Shown here: one piece after another, positions 9,004 through 18,012 of the stretch
Numbering within the stretch: position 1 is the stretch's first letter
Layout: every line of letters begins with the position of its first letter
Assembly (NCBI RefSeq): GCF_005877885.1
Contig: NZ_VCHY01000002.1
Span: 310,001-374,000 of the forward strand
Source of the DNA: Labilibacter sediminis
GTDB lineage: Bacteria; Bacteroidota; Bacteroidia; Bacteroidales; Marinilabiliaceae
DNA: 64,000 nucleotides
Direction: 5' to 3'
The notes under the pieces: generated by a model
Seen by the model: only the letters and a program-made list of their open reading frames with translations
Told to the model about the DNA's origin: nothing
The model's database searches: none
Translations under genes and position numbers: made by a program

Positions 9004-10209
9004 ATGAAAACAAAATCATCAAATAAACTTTTGATCTCTGGCGTTATCTTTACACTGCTATTGTACATCGCTATCTTATTTTTATCTCCCAAACCAATTG
9101 ATTGGCGTTTAAGCTTTTCAAAAAACGATCAGATACCATTTGGCAACAGTATATTATTTGAAGAACTCAAAACCCTTTTCCCTCAGGAAGAAATAAAAAC
9201 CTGCCATTCGCCCTTATACAATTATCTTGAAGATTTTTCGGTTGAAAATACCGGCTTTATCTACATCAACCAATCTTTTGAGCCCGACCAGCTCGATGTG
9301 AATAAACTGGTTGATTTGGTTAATTCAGGCAACAACGTATTTATTGCCGCCAAAGAATTTGGCGAATCAATTATGGATACTCTGGGTTTTAAACTCGACC
9401 AAAACTTTAATATATCGATTGTAAATTTAGATTCGAGTACTGTTAATCTTGTCAATCCCATATTAAAATCACCATGGGGATACACATACAAAAAAGCATA
9501 CAACAAAGTTTATTTCGAAGCATACGACACCCTAAGAACTACAGTACTAGGCTTAGGTAATCAGGCCAAAACAAACTTTATAAAAATAAAAAAGGGACAG
9601 GGTCATTTTTATATCAATCTGAATCCCATGGCATTTACCAACTATAATCTGCTGATTGAAAACAACTATGAGTATGCTTTTAAATCATTATCATACCTTC
9701 CTGAAGGACCGGTTATATGGGATGAACATTACAAAGGCAAAGCACTCCTTTCAAGCTCTGCACTACGTTATATCTTATCGCAAAAAGCACTAAGATATGC
9801 CTGGTATATATTCCTCTTTGGAACCATCATTTATTTAATATTTGGTGCCAAACGCCGACAAAGAATTATTCCAATATTTACAGCTCCGGTCAACACCACT
9901 CTTTCTTTTATTGAAACCATAGGCCGACTGTATTACAAAAAACGTAACCACCTGGATATTGCACAAAAGAAATACAAATATTTCCTGGAGTTTTTAAGGT
10001 CGAGATATTATGTGAACACTTCGATGATTAATTCTGAGTTATTTGAAGAAATTGCAGAGAAATGCGACGTACCGCAAAGAACAGTTAAACAGCTTTTTGA
10101 TATCGCAACCAACCTTAACAATGCTTCAGGTATTTCGGAAGAAGACTTAGAACAGTTCAATAAAAAAATAGAGTTCTTCTACGAAAAGTGTAAGAAAAAT
10201 CAACAATAA
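9004..10209 (+). CDS. DUF4350-type membrane protein
   Basis: A 401-aa protein: N-terminal TM (about 10-28), a large extracytoplasmic domain (30-255) with the DUF4350/GATase1-like fold signature (GNSILFEELK, LVNSGNNVFIAAKEFG), a second TM (265-280) and a cytoplasmic helical tail. DUF4350 domains resemble glutamine-amidotransferase-type folds without the catalytic Cys; none is visible here in the expected place. It lies 13 bp after the DUF4129 gene and 29 bp before moxR. Probably a structural or sensor component of the same membrane complex. Confidence 0.7.
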   Translation: MKTKSSNKLLISGVIFTLLLYIAILFLSPKPIDWRLSFSKNDQIPFGNSILFEELKTLFPQEEIKTCHSPLYNYLEDFSVENTGFIYINQSFEPDQLDVNKLVDLVNSGNNVFIAAKEFGESIMDTLGFKLDQNFNISIVNLDSSTVNLVNPILKSPWGYTYKKAYNKVYFEAYDTLRTTVLGLGNQAKTNFIKIKKGQGHFYINLNPMAFTNYNLLIENNYEYAFKSLSYLPEGPVIWDEHYKGKALLSSSALRYILSQKALRYAWYIFLFGTIIYLIFGAKRRQRIIPIFTAPVNTTLSFIETIGRLYYKKRNHLDIAQKKYKYFLEFLRSRYYVNTSMINSELFEEIAEKCDVPQRTVKQLFDIATNLNNASGISEEDLEQFNKKIEFFYEKCKKNQQ

Positions 10210-10238
10210 CTAAATACAAAGAATAAAACATTAAATAT

Positions 10239-11219
10239 ATGGACGATCAAACTCCTTTTGAAAACAGACTTAATTTGGAAGAGCTTAACCGTGCTGCGTT
10301 TCAAATTAAAAGCGAAATAGCCAAGGTAATAGTCGGTCAGGAAAAAACCGTTGACCTAATGCTTACGGCATTACTGGCCAATGGACATATCCTTCTCGAG
10401 GGTGTCCCCGGAATAGCCAAAACAATGATCTCTAAATTGATCTCTAAAACCATTTCCACTGAATTTAACCGCATTCAGTTTACTCCTGATTTAATGCCAT
10501 CGGATGTTTTAGGTACTACAATTTTTAACATGGGTAAATCAGAATTTGAGTTTAAACAAGGACCCATTTTTTCGAATTTGGTATTGATAGATGAGATAAA
10601 CAGAGCTCCTGCCAAAACCCAGTCGGCCCTTTTTGAGGTGATGGAAGAACGTCAGGTAACCATTGATGGAGAATGCAGAGAGATGAGTGCCCCATTCATT
10701 GTTTTTGCCACCCAAAATCCGGTTGAACACGAAGGTACCTATCGCTTACCGGAAGCACAACTCGACAGGTTTTTATACAAAATTGAACTTGACTATCCTT
10801 CGCTCGAAGAAGAGGTGCAGATATTAAACAATGCACAAAGCAGAGAGAACCAGGATGAGCTCTCTCAGGTAAATCCGGTTATTTCGGCACAAAAAATAAT
10901 AGAGCTCCAACAGGTGGTGAAAAAAATATTGGTTGAGCCTAACTTAATCAGATACATTGCTCAGGTTGTTGAAAAAACCCGCAAATCAAATGCTTTATTT
11001 TTGGGTGGTAGTCCTCGTGCCTCACTGGCCATACTGAATGCCTCCAAAGCATATGCTGCCATTGAAGGACGAGACTTTGTGACTCCTGAAGATATTAAAT
11101 TTGTTACAACTCCGGTATTAACCCACAGGGTAATTCTTACACCAGAAAAAGAAATGGAAGGTGTGCAAACCAATACTGTTATTCAACAAATTGTTGATTC
11201 TGTAGAAATACCGCGATAA
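10239..11219 (+). CDS. MoxR-family AAA+ ATPase
   Basis: A 326-aa AAA+ ATPase. Walker A is GVPGIAKT (55-62), Walker B LVLIDEIN (114-121), sensor 1 ATQNP (157-161) and the arginine-finger region LPEAQLDRF. MoxR ATPases act as chaperones that mature or remodel partner proteins, usually with a von Willebrand A-type protein encoded next door; here that partner is the DUF58 protein 37 bp downstream. Cytoplasmic. Normal length and all motifs intact, so it should be an active ATPase. The client is unknown, but the upstream membrane genes are the obvious candidates. Confidence 0.92.
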   Translation: MDDQTPFENRLNLEELNRAAFQIKSEIAKVIVGQEKTVDLMLTALLANGHILLEGVPGIAKTMISKLISKTISTEFNRIQFTPDLMPSDVLGTTIFNMGKSEFEFKQGPIFSNLVLIDEINRAPAKTQSALFEVMEERQVTIDGECREMSAPFIVFATQNPVEHEGTYRLPEAQLDRFLYKIELDYPSLEEEVQILNNAQSRENQDELSQVNPVISAQKIIELQQVVKKILVEPNLIRYIAQVVEKTRKSNALFLGGSPRASLAILNASKAYAAIEGRDFVTPEDIKFVTTPVLTHRVILTPEKEMEGVQTNTVIQQIVDSVEIPR

Positions 11220-11256
11220 CCGGGATTAAAAATTTCATTCACTAACAAAAAGCCTA

Positions 11257-12597
11257 ATGCGTAAATTCTGGAAGTCACTTTTTATCTCAAATCGTTTTTT
11301 TGCCTCATTGGCATTCGTGATGCTTTTAATGATATTGGGACAATATTACCAGGTATTTTTTGTAGCTGCACAAATCTGTTTTTCATTATTGATACTATTA
11401 ACAATTATAGAGTTTGTTTTACTTTACGGCAAAAACAGTAACAAAAATCTAACGGCCAACAGGTTACTTCCTGAAAGATTTTCGAATGGAGATCATAATG
11501 TAATAAAGCTGGTATTTAAAAGTCATTTTAATTTTACAATCAAGCTTATTGTTATTGATGAGTTACCTGTTCAGTTTCAGAAAAGAGACTTTAAGGAATC
11601 CTTTACATTAAATCCGGGACAAGAAAAAGACTTTTCTTATCAGGTTCGACCGGTTCAAAGAGGGGAATATCATTTTGGAGCTTTAAATATTCTTATCAAA
11701 TCACCTGTTTCTCTAATTTGTCGACGATTTATTTTTAACCAGGATGCGATGGTTAAGGTTTATCCTTCTTTTATTGAACTTAAGAGGTTTGAATTATTAG
11801 CCATATCAAACCGTTTAACTGAGATAGGCGTAAAAAAGATACGGAAAGTTGGGCATCAAATGGAGTTTGACCAGATTCGTGATTATAATGTGGGTGATGA
11901 TTACAGAACCATTAATTGGAAAGCCACTGCACGTAAGGCACATTTGATGGTAAATCAGTATCAGGACGAAAAATCGCAACAGGTTTTCAATTTAATTGAC
12001 ATGAGCCGTTCCATGCAAATGCCATTTGAGGGAATGACTCTTTTAGATTACGCTATCAACACCAGTCTGGTGATATCAAATATTGCTATGATAAAACACG
12101 ACAAGGCCGGTTTAATCTCCTATAGCAATGTTATTCACTCCATGATTCCTGCAGCACGTAATGGAAGGCATATGCAATCCATTATGGAAGTATTGTATAA
12201 TCAGCAGACTCAATATAAAGAACAAAATCTGGAGTTGCTTTATACACAAATTAAGCGCAAGATACACCATCGAAGTTTACTAATGCTGTATACCAACTTT
12301 GAAAGCTTAAGCTCCGCTCGTCGACAAATTCCATTTTTACAAAGCCTGGCCAAAAACCACTTATTGGTAGTGGTATTTTTTGAAAACACCGAAGTATCAA
12401 AAATTACCCAACAAAAAACAGAAAGCATAGAAGATATCTACATTAAAACCATTGCCGAGAAGTTTAGTTTCGATAAAAAATTAATTATTAAAGAGCTTAA
12501 ACAACATGGTATCCATGCCATACTTACAGCGCCGGGCGACCTTACGGTAAATACAGTAAATAAATATCTGGAAGTTAAAGCGAGAGGGTTATTGTAA
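11257..12597 (+). CDS. DUF58 protein with vWA-like domain
   Basis: A 446-aa protein: two N-terminal TM helices (about 12-58), a beta-rich region (60-180) and a C-terminal vWA-like domain. The DUF58 hallmark DYNVGDDYRTINWKATARK spans 209-227, and a MIDAS-like DMSRS is at 248-252, so metal-dependent adhesion through the vWA fold is plausible. It is the last gene of the SpoIIM-MoxR operon and the predicted MoxR partner. No terminator hairpin follows directly; instead an unusual repeat-bearing non-coding stretch begins. Confidence 0.88.
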   Translation: MRKFWKSLFISNRFFASLAFVMLLMILGQYYQVFFVAAQICFSLLILLTIIEFVLLYGKNSNKNLTANRLLPERFSNGDHNVIKLVFKSHFNFTIKLIVIDELPVQFQKRDFKESFTLNPGQEKDFSYQVRPVQRGEYHFGALNILIKSPVSLICRRFIFNQDAMVKVYPSFIELKRFELLAISNRLTEIGVKKIRKVGHQMEFDQIRDYNVGDDYRTINWKATARKAHLMVNQYQDEKSQQVFNLIDMSRSMQMPFEGMTLLDYAINTSLVISNIAMIKHDKAGLISYSNVIHSMIPAARNGRHMQSIMEVLYNQQTQYKEQNLELLYTQIKRKIHHRSLLMLYTNFESLSSARRQIPFLQSLAKNHLLVVVFFENTEVSKITQQKTESIEDIYIKTIAEKFSFDKKLIIKELKQHGIHAILTAPGDLTVNTVNKYLEVKARGLL

Positions 12598-12620
12598 AAC
12601 GATGCTCAATCCCTTGATTT

Positions 12621-12850
12621 TACTATCCCCCGGAGGTTTTTACCCCTCCCCGGGAACATTTATAGGCTTTACACGCAATATTGACCTTCCCCGGGGGACT
12701 CCACACCACTTTTTACGCAATAAAATTAGCTTTACACACAGCTCTTACTGTCCCCGGGAGGAATAAATTCCTTCTTTACGTAATAAAACTGCCTTTACAC
12801 ACAACATTTTCTTTCACCTGAGGACTTTGCTCCACTTTTTACGTAATTTC
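12621..12850. repeat. ~63-bp imperfect tandem repeat with two palindromic cores
   Basis: Landmarks recur at about 61-64 bp. CCCCGG-type centres lie near 12631, 12692, 12755 and (degenerate, CACCTGAGG) 12819. CTTTACAC follows at about 12667, 12729 and 12792. TTTACGCAATAAAA or TTTACGTAAT lies at about 12711, 12774 and 12837. Each full unit therefore carries a CCCGGG-type palindrome and a TTACGTAA-type palindrome. Spacing and spacer identity do not fit CRISPR. It may be a decayed tandem duplication or a binding-site array. Confidence 0.7.
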
Positions 12851-12910
12851 TTTTGCTTTCCAAAGGTAGCTTACCCTCTTATAAGAAGCTATGTTAAAAA
12901 TTATGCCATA

Positions 12911-12941
12911 AAAAAATCCGATACATTACTGCATCGGATTT
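12911..12941 (-). terminator. Terminator of the FKBP lipoprotein gene
   Basis: AAATCCGAT and ATCGGATTT form a 9-bp stem around a ten-base loop. On the minus strand it is followed by a run of seven T, 22 bp past the gene's stop. Confidence 0.75.
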
Positions 12942-12962
12942 CTGTATATTACCTTAAATTCT

Positions 12963-13814
12963 TTATTGAAAATCTTCAACTGAAATTTCAAAAATAATTA
13001 CAGAATATGGAGCTATTGGTCCTGCTCCTTTATATCCATAGGCTAATGCAGAAGGTATAAATAATTGTACTTTCCCTCCTTTGGCAACTTTAGGGATACC
13101 TATCTTCCATCCTTCAATTAAATTATCCAAAGAAAAAGTGACTGCTTCTATAGCCTCATCAAAAACCTCTCCATCTAATAAATAACCTTTATACAACACA
13201 TCTACTATTGCATCTTCCGGCACATTATCTCCTTCTCCTGCCTCAATGATTTTATAATAAAGTCCTGACTCATCTTTCTCTACACCTTCAATATTATTCT
13301 CCTGAATGTAATCTAGTATTATTTGCTCATCTATTTCTGAATAATCCAACTCTTCATCAATAACCTGAACTTCAAAAATCAATACTGAATTTGCAGGAAT
13401 AAGACCTCCCGATGCATTTCCATATCCTAACGCAGAGGGAATAAAAAGTTGTATTTCTCCTCCTTTAGCTATTTTTGGAATTCCTATTTGCCATCCAGGA
13501 ATTACCTGAGATAGATAAAAGCTTGCGGCTCCTCCTTGCGTTTGATCAAAAACAGTTCCATTGGTTAAATAACCTTTATATGTTGCTGTTATATAATAGG
13601 GGTATGCAATTTCAGCACCTTCACCCGGGTTAATAATTTTATAATATAAACCGGAATCATCTCTTTCAACTCCTTCAATTTCATTTTCAGCAATATAATC
13701 GAGTATGATTTGCTCATCTCTGGCAGAGTAATCCTTTGGTTCTTCAAATTTATTACACGCACTAAAAACAACAATACCACTAAATATTGCCAATAATAAT
13801 TTCATCCTTATCAT
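12963..13814 (-). CDS. Lipoprotein with two tandem FKBP-type PPIase domains
   Basis: A 283-aa exported lipoprotein (lipobox FSAC; M1 or M4 could start, the latter at 13805). Two full repeats follow, each a short DEQIILDYI linker plus an FKBP domain: about 30-150 and 158-282. The linkers share DEQIILDYI, EGVE and SGLYYKI, so the whole unit was duplicated. FKBP landmarks are present in both (VFDQ/VFDE, PGWQIG/EGWKIG, LFIPSALGYG/LFIPSALAYG). Probable periplasmic or outer-membrane prolyl isomerase assisting envelope protein folding. A -7 motif with a TTTG box 18 bp further upstream precedes it. Confidence 0.88.
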   Translation of the reverse strand: MIRMKLLLAIFSGIVVFSACNKFEEPKDYSARDEQIILDYIAENEIEGVERDDSGLYYKIINPGEGAEIAYPYYITATYKGYLTNGTVFDQTQGGAASFYLSQVIPGWQIGIPKIAKGGEIQLFIPSALGYGNASGGLIPANSVLIFEVQVIDEELDYSEIDEQIILDYIQENNIEGVEKDESGLYYKIIEAGEGDNVPEDAIVDVLYKGYLLDGEVFDEAIEAVTFSLDNLIEGWKIGIPKVAKGGKVQLFIPSALAYGYKGAGPIAPYSVIIFEISVEDFQ

Positions 13815-13839
13815 ACCAACCTATTTAAAATTTGGTTAG

Positions 13840-13847
13840 CAAAGATA
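13840..13847 (-). promoter_or_regulatory. Promoter of the FKBP lipoprotein gene
   Basis: Minus strand TATCTTTG (-7) with a TTTG -33 box at 13866-13869, an 18-bp spacer, matching the Bacteroidota promoter layout; 26 bp before the gene. Confidence 0.6.
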
Positions 13848-13885
13848 AGTTTTGAAACGACATTGCAAAATGATTTTAAGTTGCT

Positions 13886-16354
13886 TTACATGGGATCAAC
13901 ATCGGCCTGAACCACCACCGATTTAAACCCGGGATGCGAAACCAGGGTATTAATGGCATCGCGCAGCAAATCTTTAACTTTAATCAAAGAAACACCTGCT
14001 TCAAGTTTTAACATGATCTTTCGGATATGCCAATTTTGTATTTTACTGATTGGGGGCGCTTGTGGGCCCACAACCCTTTCATTGAAGGTACCCCGCAAAT
14101 ACTGACCAAAATAATCGGATGCCTGGTTGACTGTATTTTGGTTTTTATGCTTAACCGTTAGGTGAATCAATCGATAAAACGGAGGGTATTTAAAGGCCTC
14201 GCGTTCTTCCATTTGTCCGCGATAATGCGCCAAAAAATTATTGTTGATCACATCTAAAATAACCGGATTATTCGGATTTGATGTCTGCAAAATTACCGTA
14301 CCCTGCTTATATTTTCTACCTGCTCTTCCACTTACCTGGGCCATCAATTGAAAACTCCTTTCAAATGCTCTAAAATCAGGATAATTGAGCATACTGTCGG
14401 CATTTAATATTCCCACCACACTCACATTATCAAAATCCAAACCTTTAGATATCATCTGGGTACCAATAAGAATATCGACCTCTCCCCGCTCAAAATTACC
14501 AATAATGGCTTCGTGCGATTTGCGGGTTCGCGAGGTATCCAAATCCATCCGGGCCACCTTAACATCAGGAAACATGAGCTTAATGTCCTCTTCAATTTTT
14601 TCGGTGCCAAAACCTTTTGTTTGTAATGAAGGCGATTCACATGCCTTACATGTTTTAGGCAGATAATAAGAATGGCCGCAATAATGACAAATCAGCTGAC
14701 CATTATGCTTATGGTAGGTCATACTCACATCGCAATAATCGCACTTTGGCACCCACGAACACTGTGCACACTCCAGATAAGGCGAAAAACCACGTCTGTT
14801 TTGAAATAAGATAGCCTGCTCACCATTGGTCATGGCCTTATTCACGTGCTCTACCAACGTTGGCGAAAAGTGCGAATGCATCTTCTTTTTACGCTGTTCT
14901 TCACGCACATTCACAGTAATAATATTTGGCATTTTTATGCCTTCATATCTTTCCAGAAGCTCAACCAAACCATATTTGCCTAACTCGCAATTTCGGTATG
15001 TTTCTATGGATGGAGTTGCTGTTCCCAACAACACCTTGGCACCGTGCATGTGCGCCAGCACCATAGCAGCATCACGGGCATGATAGCGTGGCGCCGGATC
15101 AAACTGCTTATAAGTATTCTCATGCTCTTCATCAATGATAATTAAACCCAGATTATCAAAAGGCAAAAACACCGATGAACGCACTCCGATTACGACTTTA
15201 TAATTCTCTTTATTTAAAATATCATTCCATACCTCCACTCTTTCAGCATCGCTGTACTTTGAATGATAAATTCCTATTTCGTTACCAAAAACATTTTTTA
15301 GGCGAGAAGTTATTTGTGTGGTCAACGCTATCTCCGGCAATAAATACAGCACCCTCTTTCCTTTATCAATCTGCTCTTTAATCAGATGAATATATATTTC
15401 TGTTTTTCCGCTGGAGGTAACGCCATGCAGCAAAACGGCATCTTTTTCTTTATAATGATTTTCTATTTCATGCTTAGCTCGTTCCTGTACTTCATTCAGC
15501 GTATGCAATGCTGACTTTGAAGTTTCTCCGGTTTGTAAACGAGATACCGCCTCCTCTACTTCAATGAAAATCCCTTTCTTAATCAACTCATTAAGCACTG
15601 AGGCCGATGCTCCACACTTTTCCTTTAACTCATTTTTACCAATCGCTTTTAAAAAATTCTTTGCGCTGGCTCCTCCTATCAGGGTAAAAAATGTCATTAA
15701 TAGTTCCAGTTGCTTTCGTGCTCTGCTCAGCTCTGTAAAGGCGTTTTGTAACTTTTGCTCATGGCGATATTCTTCCGATAACTGAACTAACTTTTTGGTT
15801 TTTGGCTTATAGCCGTCCTTCAAGCGCTCACTAATAAACAAGGCGCCTTTATCGAGTAACATTTTTATCACCGGCAAGGAGTTCTTCAGCTCAGTATTGC
15901 TATTTACCTCCTGAATAGTGCTTATTTTTTTCTCTGAGAGAAAATCGAGCACCAAATTTTCTTTCTTGCTCAGCACTTCCTCCGGATGCCAATCTACATT
16001 ATAATGAACCTTGGTTTCACTCTCTAACTTTAAGCCCGATGGCAATGCTGCCTTATACACTTCTCCCAGCGTACACATATAGTACTGTGCCAGCCAGTTC
16101 CAAAAATTAAGCTGAATTTCATTGACTACAGGCTGATGGTCCAATACGGATATTATTGGTTTGGTTTCATATTCTAAAGGTTCATTATCGTGTAGTGAAT
16201 AAACAATACCGGAATAAAACTTCTTTTTTCCAAATGGAACAACCACACGCATACCAATATCTACCTGACTTTTCCACTCTTCAGGAACTTGATAGGTAAA
16301 CAAGCGCGGCAATGGCACGGGCAAAATAATATCTGCAAAACAGGTTGTATCCAT
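13886..16354 (-). CDS. priA: Primosomal protein N' (replication restart helicase PriA)
   Basis: An 822-aa superfamily 2 helicase that recognises stalled forks and reloads the replisome. N-terminal 3'-end-binding and winged-helix region (1-280), Walker A GVTSSGKT (311-318), DEEH box (408-411), then a zinc-binding region between the helicase lobes with paired CxxC motifs (CAQC, CDYC, CHYC, CKAC), and helicase lobe 2 ending in QVSGRAGR. Length and motifs are normal. It has its own promoter motif 19 bp upstream and is separated from the FKBP gene by 71 bp. Confidence 0.96.
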   Translation of the reverse strand: MDTTCFADIILPVPLPRLFTYQVPEEWKSQVDIGMRVVVPFGKKKFYSGIVYSLHDNEPLEYETKPIISVLDHQPVVNEIQLNFWNWLAQYYMCTLGEVYKAALPSGLKLESETKVHYNVDWHPEEVLSKKENLVLDFLSEKKISTIQEVNSNTELKNSLPVIKMLLDKGALFISERLKDGYKPKTKKLVQLSEEYRHEQKLQNAFTELSRARKQLELLMTFFTLIGGASAKNFLKAIGKNELKEKCGASASVLNELIKKGIFIEVEEAVSRLQTGETSKSALHTLNEVQERAKHEIENHYKEKDAVLLHGVTSSGKTEIYIHLIKEQIDKGKRVLYLLPEIALTTQITSRLKNVFGNEIGIYHSKYSDAERVEVWNDILNKENYKVVIGVRSSVFLPFDNLGLIIIDEEHENTYKQFDPAPRYHARDAAMVLAHMHGAKVLLGTATPSIETYRNCELGKYGLVELLERYEGIKMPNIITVNVREEQRKKKMHSHFSPTLVEHVNKAMTNGEQAILFQNRRGFSPYLECAQCSWVPKCDYCDVSMTYHKHNGQLICHYCGHSYYLPKTCKACESPSLQTKGFGTEKIEEDIKLMFPDVKVARMDLDTSRTRKSHEAIIGNFERGEVDILIGTQMISKGLDFDNVSVVGILNADSMLNYPDFRAFERSFQLMAQVSGRAGRKYKQGTVILQTSNPNNPVILDVINNNFLAHYRGQMEEREAFKYPPFYRLIHLTVKHKNQNTVNQASDYFGQYLRGTFNERVVGPQAPPISKIQNWHIRKIMLKLEAGVSLIKVKDLLRDAINTLVSHPGFKSVVVQADVDPM

Positions 16355-16372
16355 AAATCAAAAAAATTCACA

Positions 16373-16380
16373 CAAAGGTA
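16373..16380 (-). promoter_or_regulatory. -7 promoter element for priA
   Basis: Minus strand TACCTTTG fits TAnnTTTG, 19 bp upstream of the priA start; it would give a very short leader. Confidence 0.5.
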
Positions 16381-16488
16381 TTTCAAACAAAAGTATTTTC
16401 ATGAAGAAATTCAAATTTGTTTAATTAGTCGATAAAAAGCCATACCATTTCCCAAACATTTATCATCTTATTCATTCGCTAAAACCTG

Positions 16489-16496
16489 TACTTTTG
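16489..16496 (+). promoter_or_regulatory. -7 promoter element for the EamA transporter gene
   Basis: TACTTTTG fits TAnnTTTG, 18 bp before the ATG at 16514. Confidence 0.5.
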
Positions 16497-16513
16497 CACA
16501 TTAAAATAACACA

Positions 16514-17410
16514 ATGGCAAAAGGTAGTATTTCTTCGTATCTGAACATTTTGTTCTCCATGGTATTTTGGGCGTTTTCTTTCGTTTGGATAAAGATTGCC
16601 TACGAATCCTTTGGTCCCATCTCTACCATACTACTGCGCCTAATAATTAGTTCGGCTGTTTTATTCCTGTTTTTAGGCTTAACGAAAAAGCTAAAAGCCA
16701 TAAAAAAGGAAGATTACAAACTATTTTTTGTTCTTGCTTTTTTTGAACCTTTCTTATATTTCATGGGCGAAAGTTTCGGACTTCAGCTGGTATCGAGCAC
16801 CCTGGCAGCAGTAATCATATCCACCATTCCTCTTTTTGCCACGCTGTTTGCCTTCCTGTTTTTTAAAGAAAAAATTTCGTTTTTAGCCATTGCAGGAATT
16901 ATCATTTCATTTTTTGGAGTGGGTGTAATGATTTTTGAAAATGGTTTTCAACTGAGCGCTTCACTTTTAGGAATAACACTGATGTTTGTAGCCGTACTTT
17001 CCACCATTGGTTATTCTTTAACACTTAAAAAATTAGCACACAAATACCCTCCTGTAAACATCATAGCCTATCAGAATTTTATAGGTTTATTTATGTTTTT
17101 ACCCATCTTTTTTATGTGGGATTATAAAGCATTATTAAATTCTGAAATTCAAACTTCATCCATATTGGCCCTTATACAACTGGCTCTTTTTGCCTCATCT
17201 CTGGCCTTTATTTTATTTACCAAAGCCATAAAAACTTTAGGTGTAGCAAAATCTAACATGTTTATCAATCTTATTCCGGTTTTTACTGCCATATTTGCAT
17301 GGTGGCTTAGAGGCGACATTATTGATATGCAAAAGATCATCGGGATAACAATAGTCATCATTGGATTATTTGTTTCTCAGCTCAACAGACAAAAGAAAAA
17401 TGAAATTTGA
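16514..17410 (+). CDS. EamA/DMT-family transporter
   Basis: A 298-aa inner-membrane protein with about ten TM helices in two EamA repeats (roughly 8-140 and 150-292). The second repeat begins with the characteristic LGITLMFVAVLSTIGYSL segment. Members of the drug/metabolite transporter superfamily export amino acids or other metabolites; the substrate cannot be read from sequence. Its last 11 bp overlap the next gene, so the two are probably co-translated. Confidence 0.88.
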   Translation: MAKGSISSYLNILFSMVFWAFSFVWIKIAYESFGPISTILLRLIISSAVLFLFLGLTKKLKAIKKEDYKLFFVLAFFEPFLYFMGESFGLQLVSSTLAAVIISTIPLFATLFAFLFFKEKISFLAIAGIIISFFGVGVMIFENGFQLSASLLGITLMFVAVLSTIGYSLTLKKLAHKYPPVNIIAYQNFIGLFMFLPIFFMWDYKALLNSEIQTSSILALIQLALFASSLAFILFTKAIKTLGVAKSNMFINLIPVFTAIFAWWLRGDIIDMQKIIGITIVIIGLFVSQLNRQKKNEI

Positions 17411-17891
17411 TTTAGAGAGATACAAAGAAATGGCCAATAACAAGGCCAAAGAAAACAAAGCTTTTGTAACTCGTTTACGTAAAAAGAAACCCAAAAACCT
17501 AGATGACCAAACACATGCAGCTCACACTGAAGCGTTTGAAAAAATAGATTGCTTAGAATGTGCAAACTGCTGTAGTTCAATTAGTCCGATTATAATAGAC
17601 AGAGATATTGACAAAATTGCCAAACATTTAAAAATGAAACGTTCGGAAGTTATTGATCAATATTTTAAAATTGACGAGGACAATGATTATGTGTTTCAGG
17701 AAACACCCTGCCCTTTTCTAATGCCGGATAACTATTGTATGATCTATGAATCGAGACCCAGAGCCTGCAGAGAATATCCACATACCGATAGAAAACGCTT
17801 TTACCAAATTTTAAACCTCTCATATCGAAACTCTTTTGTATGTCCGGCTGTTTATGAAGTACTGGAAAGTTTAAAACAAGATTTTCAATAA
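17400..17891 (+). CDS. YkgJ-family cysteine-cluster protein
   Basis: A 163-aa cytoplasmic protein of the YkgJ (CxxCxxCC) family. The cluster is visible as CLECANCC near residues 45-52, followed by CPF, CMIY, CREYP and a distal Cys: the eight-cysteine pattern thought to bind zinc or an Fe-S cluster. The ATG at 17400 is preferred over an upstream in-frame ATG inside the transporter gene; it gives MKFDLERYK and an 11-bp overlap. Function of the family is unknown. Confidence 0.85.
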   Translation: MKFDLERYKEMANNKAKENKAFVTRLRKKKPKNLDDQTHAAHTEAFEKIDCLECANCCSSISPIIIDRDIDKIAKHLKMKRSEVIDQYFKIDEDNDYVFQETPCPFLMPDNYCMIYESRPRACREYPHTDRKRFYQILNLSYRNSFVCPAVYEVLESLKQDFQ

Positions 17892-17975
17892 CCTTTTGTC
17901 AACTTTTTAAGTATCCAGCAATTAAGTGTATCAGCAAAAAGTTTGATTCAAACTAACATTAATACACTAAAATTA

Positions 17976-17983
17976 TATTTTTG
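17976..17983 (+). promoter_or_regulatory. -7 promoter element for porQ
   Basis: TATTTTTG fits TAnnTTTG, 29 bp before the porQ start. Confidence 0.5.
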
Positions 17984-18012
17984 TCGTTTTATTGAGGTAG
18001 ATCAGGATAAAT

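Larger units (their letters stand above)
12598..12962. other. Non-coding stretch with tandem repeats and a terminator
   Basis: This 365-bp gap between convergent genes holds no convincing ORF. It contains about 3.5 copies of a ~63-bp degenerate repeat and, next to the FKBP gene, an intrinsic terminator. Its CCCCGGGG blocks are strikingly GC-rich against the AT-rich surroundings. Confidence 0.8.

Noticed and set aside
12621-12850. Possible CRISPR array
   Set aside because: Units are degenerate throughout, there is no exact repeat with unique spacers, and no cas gene is near.
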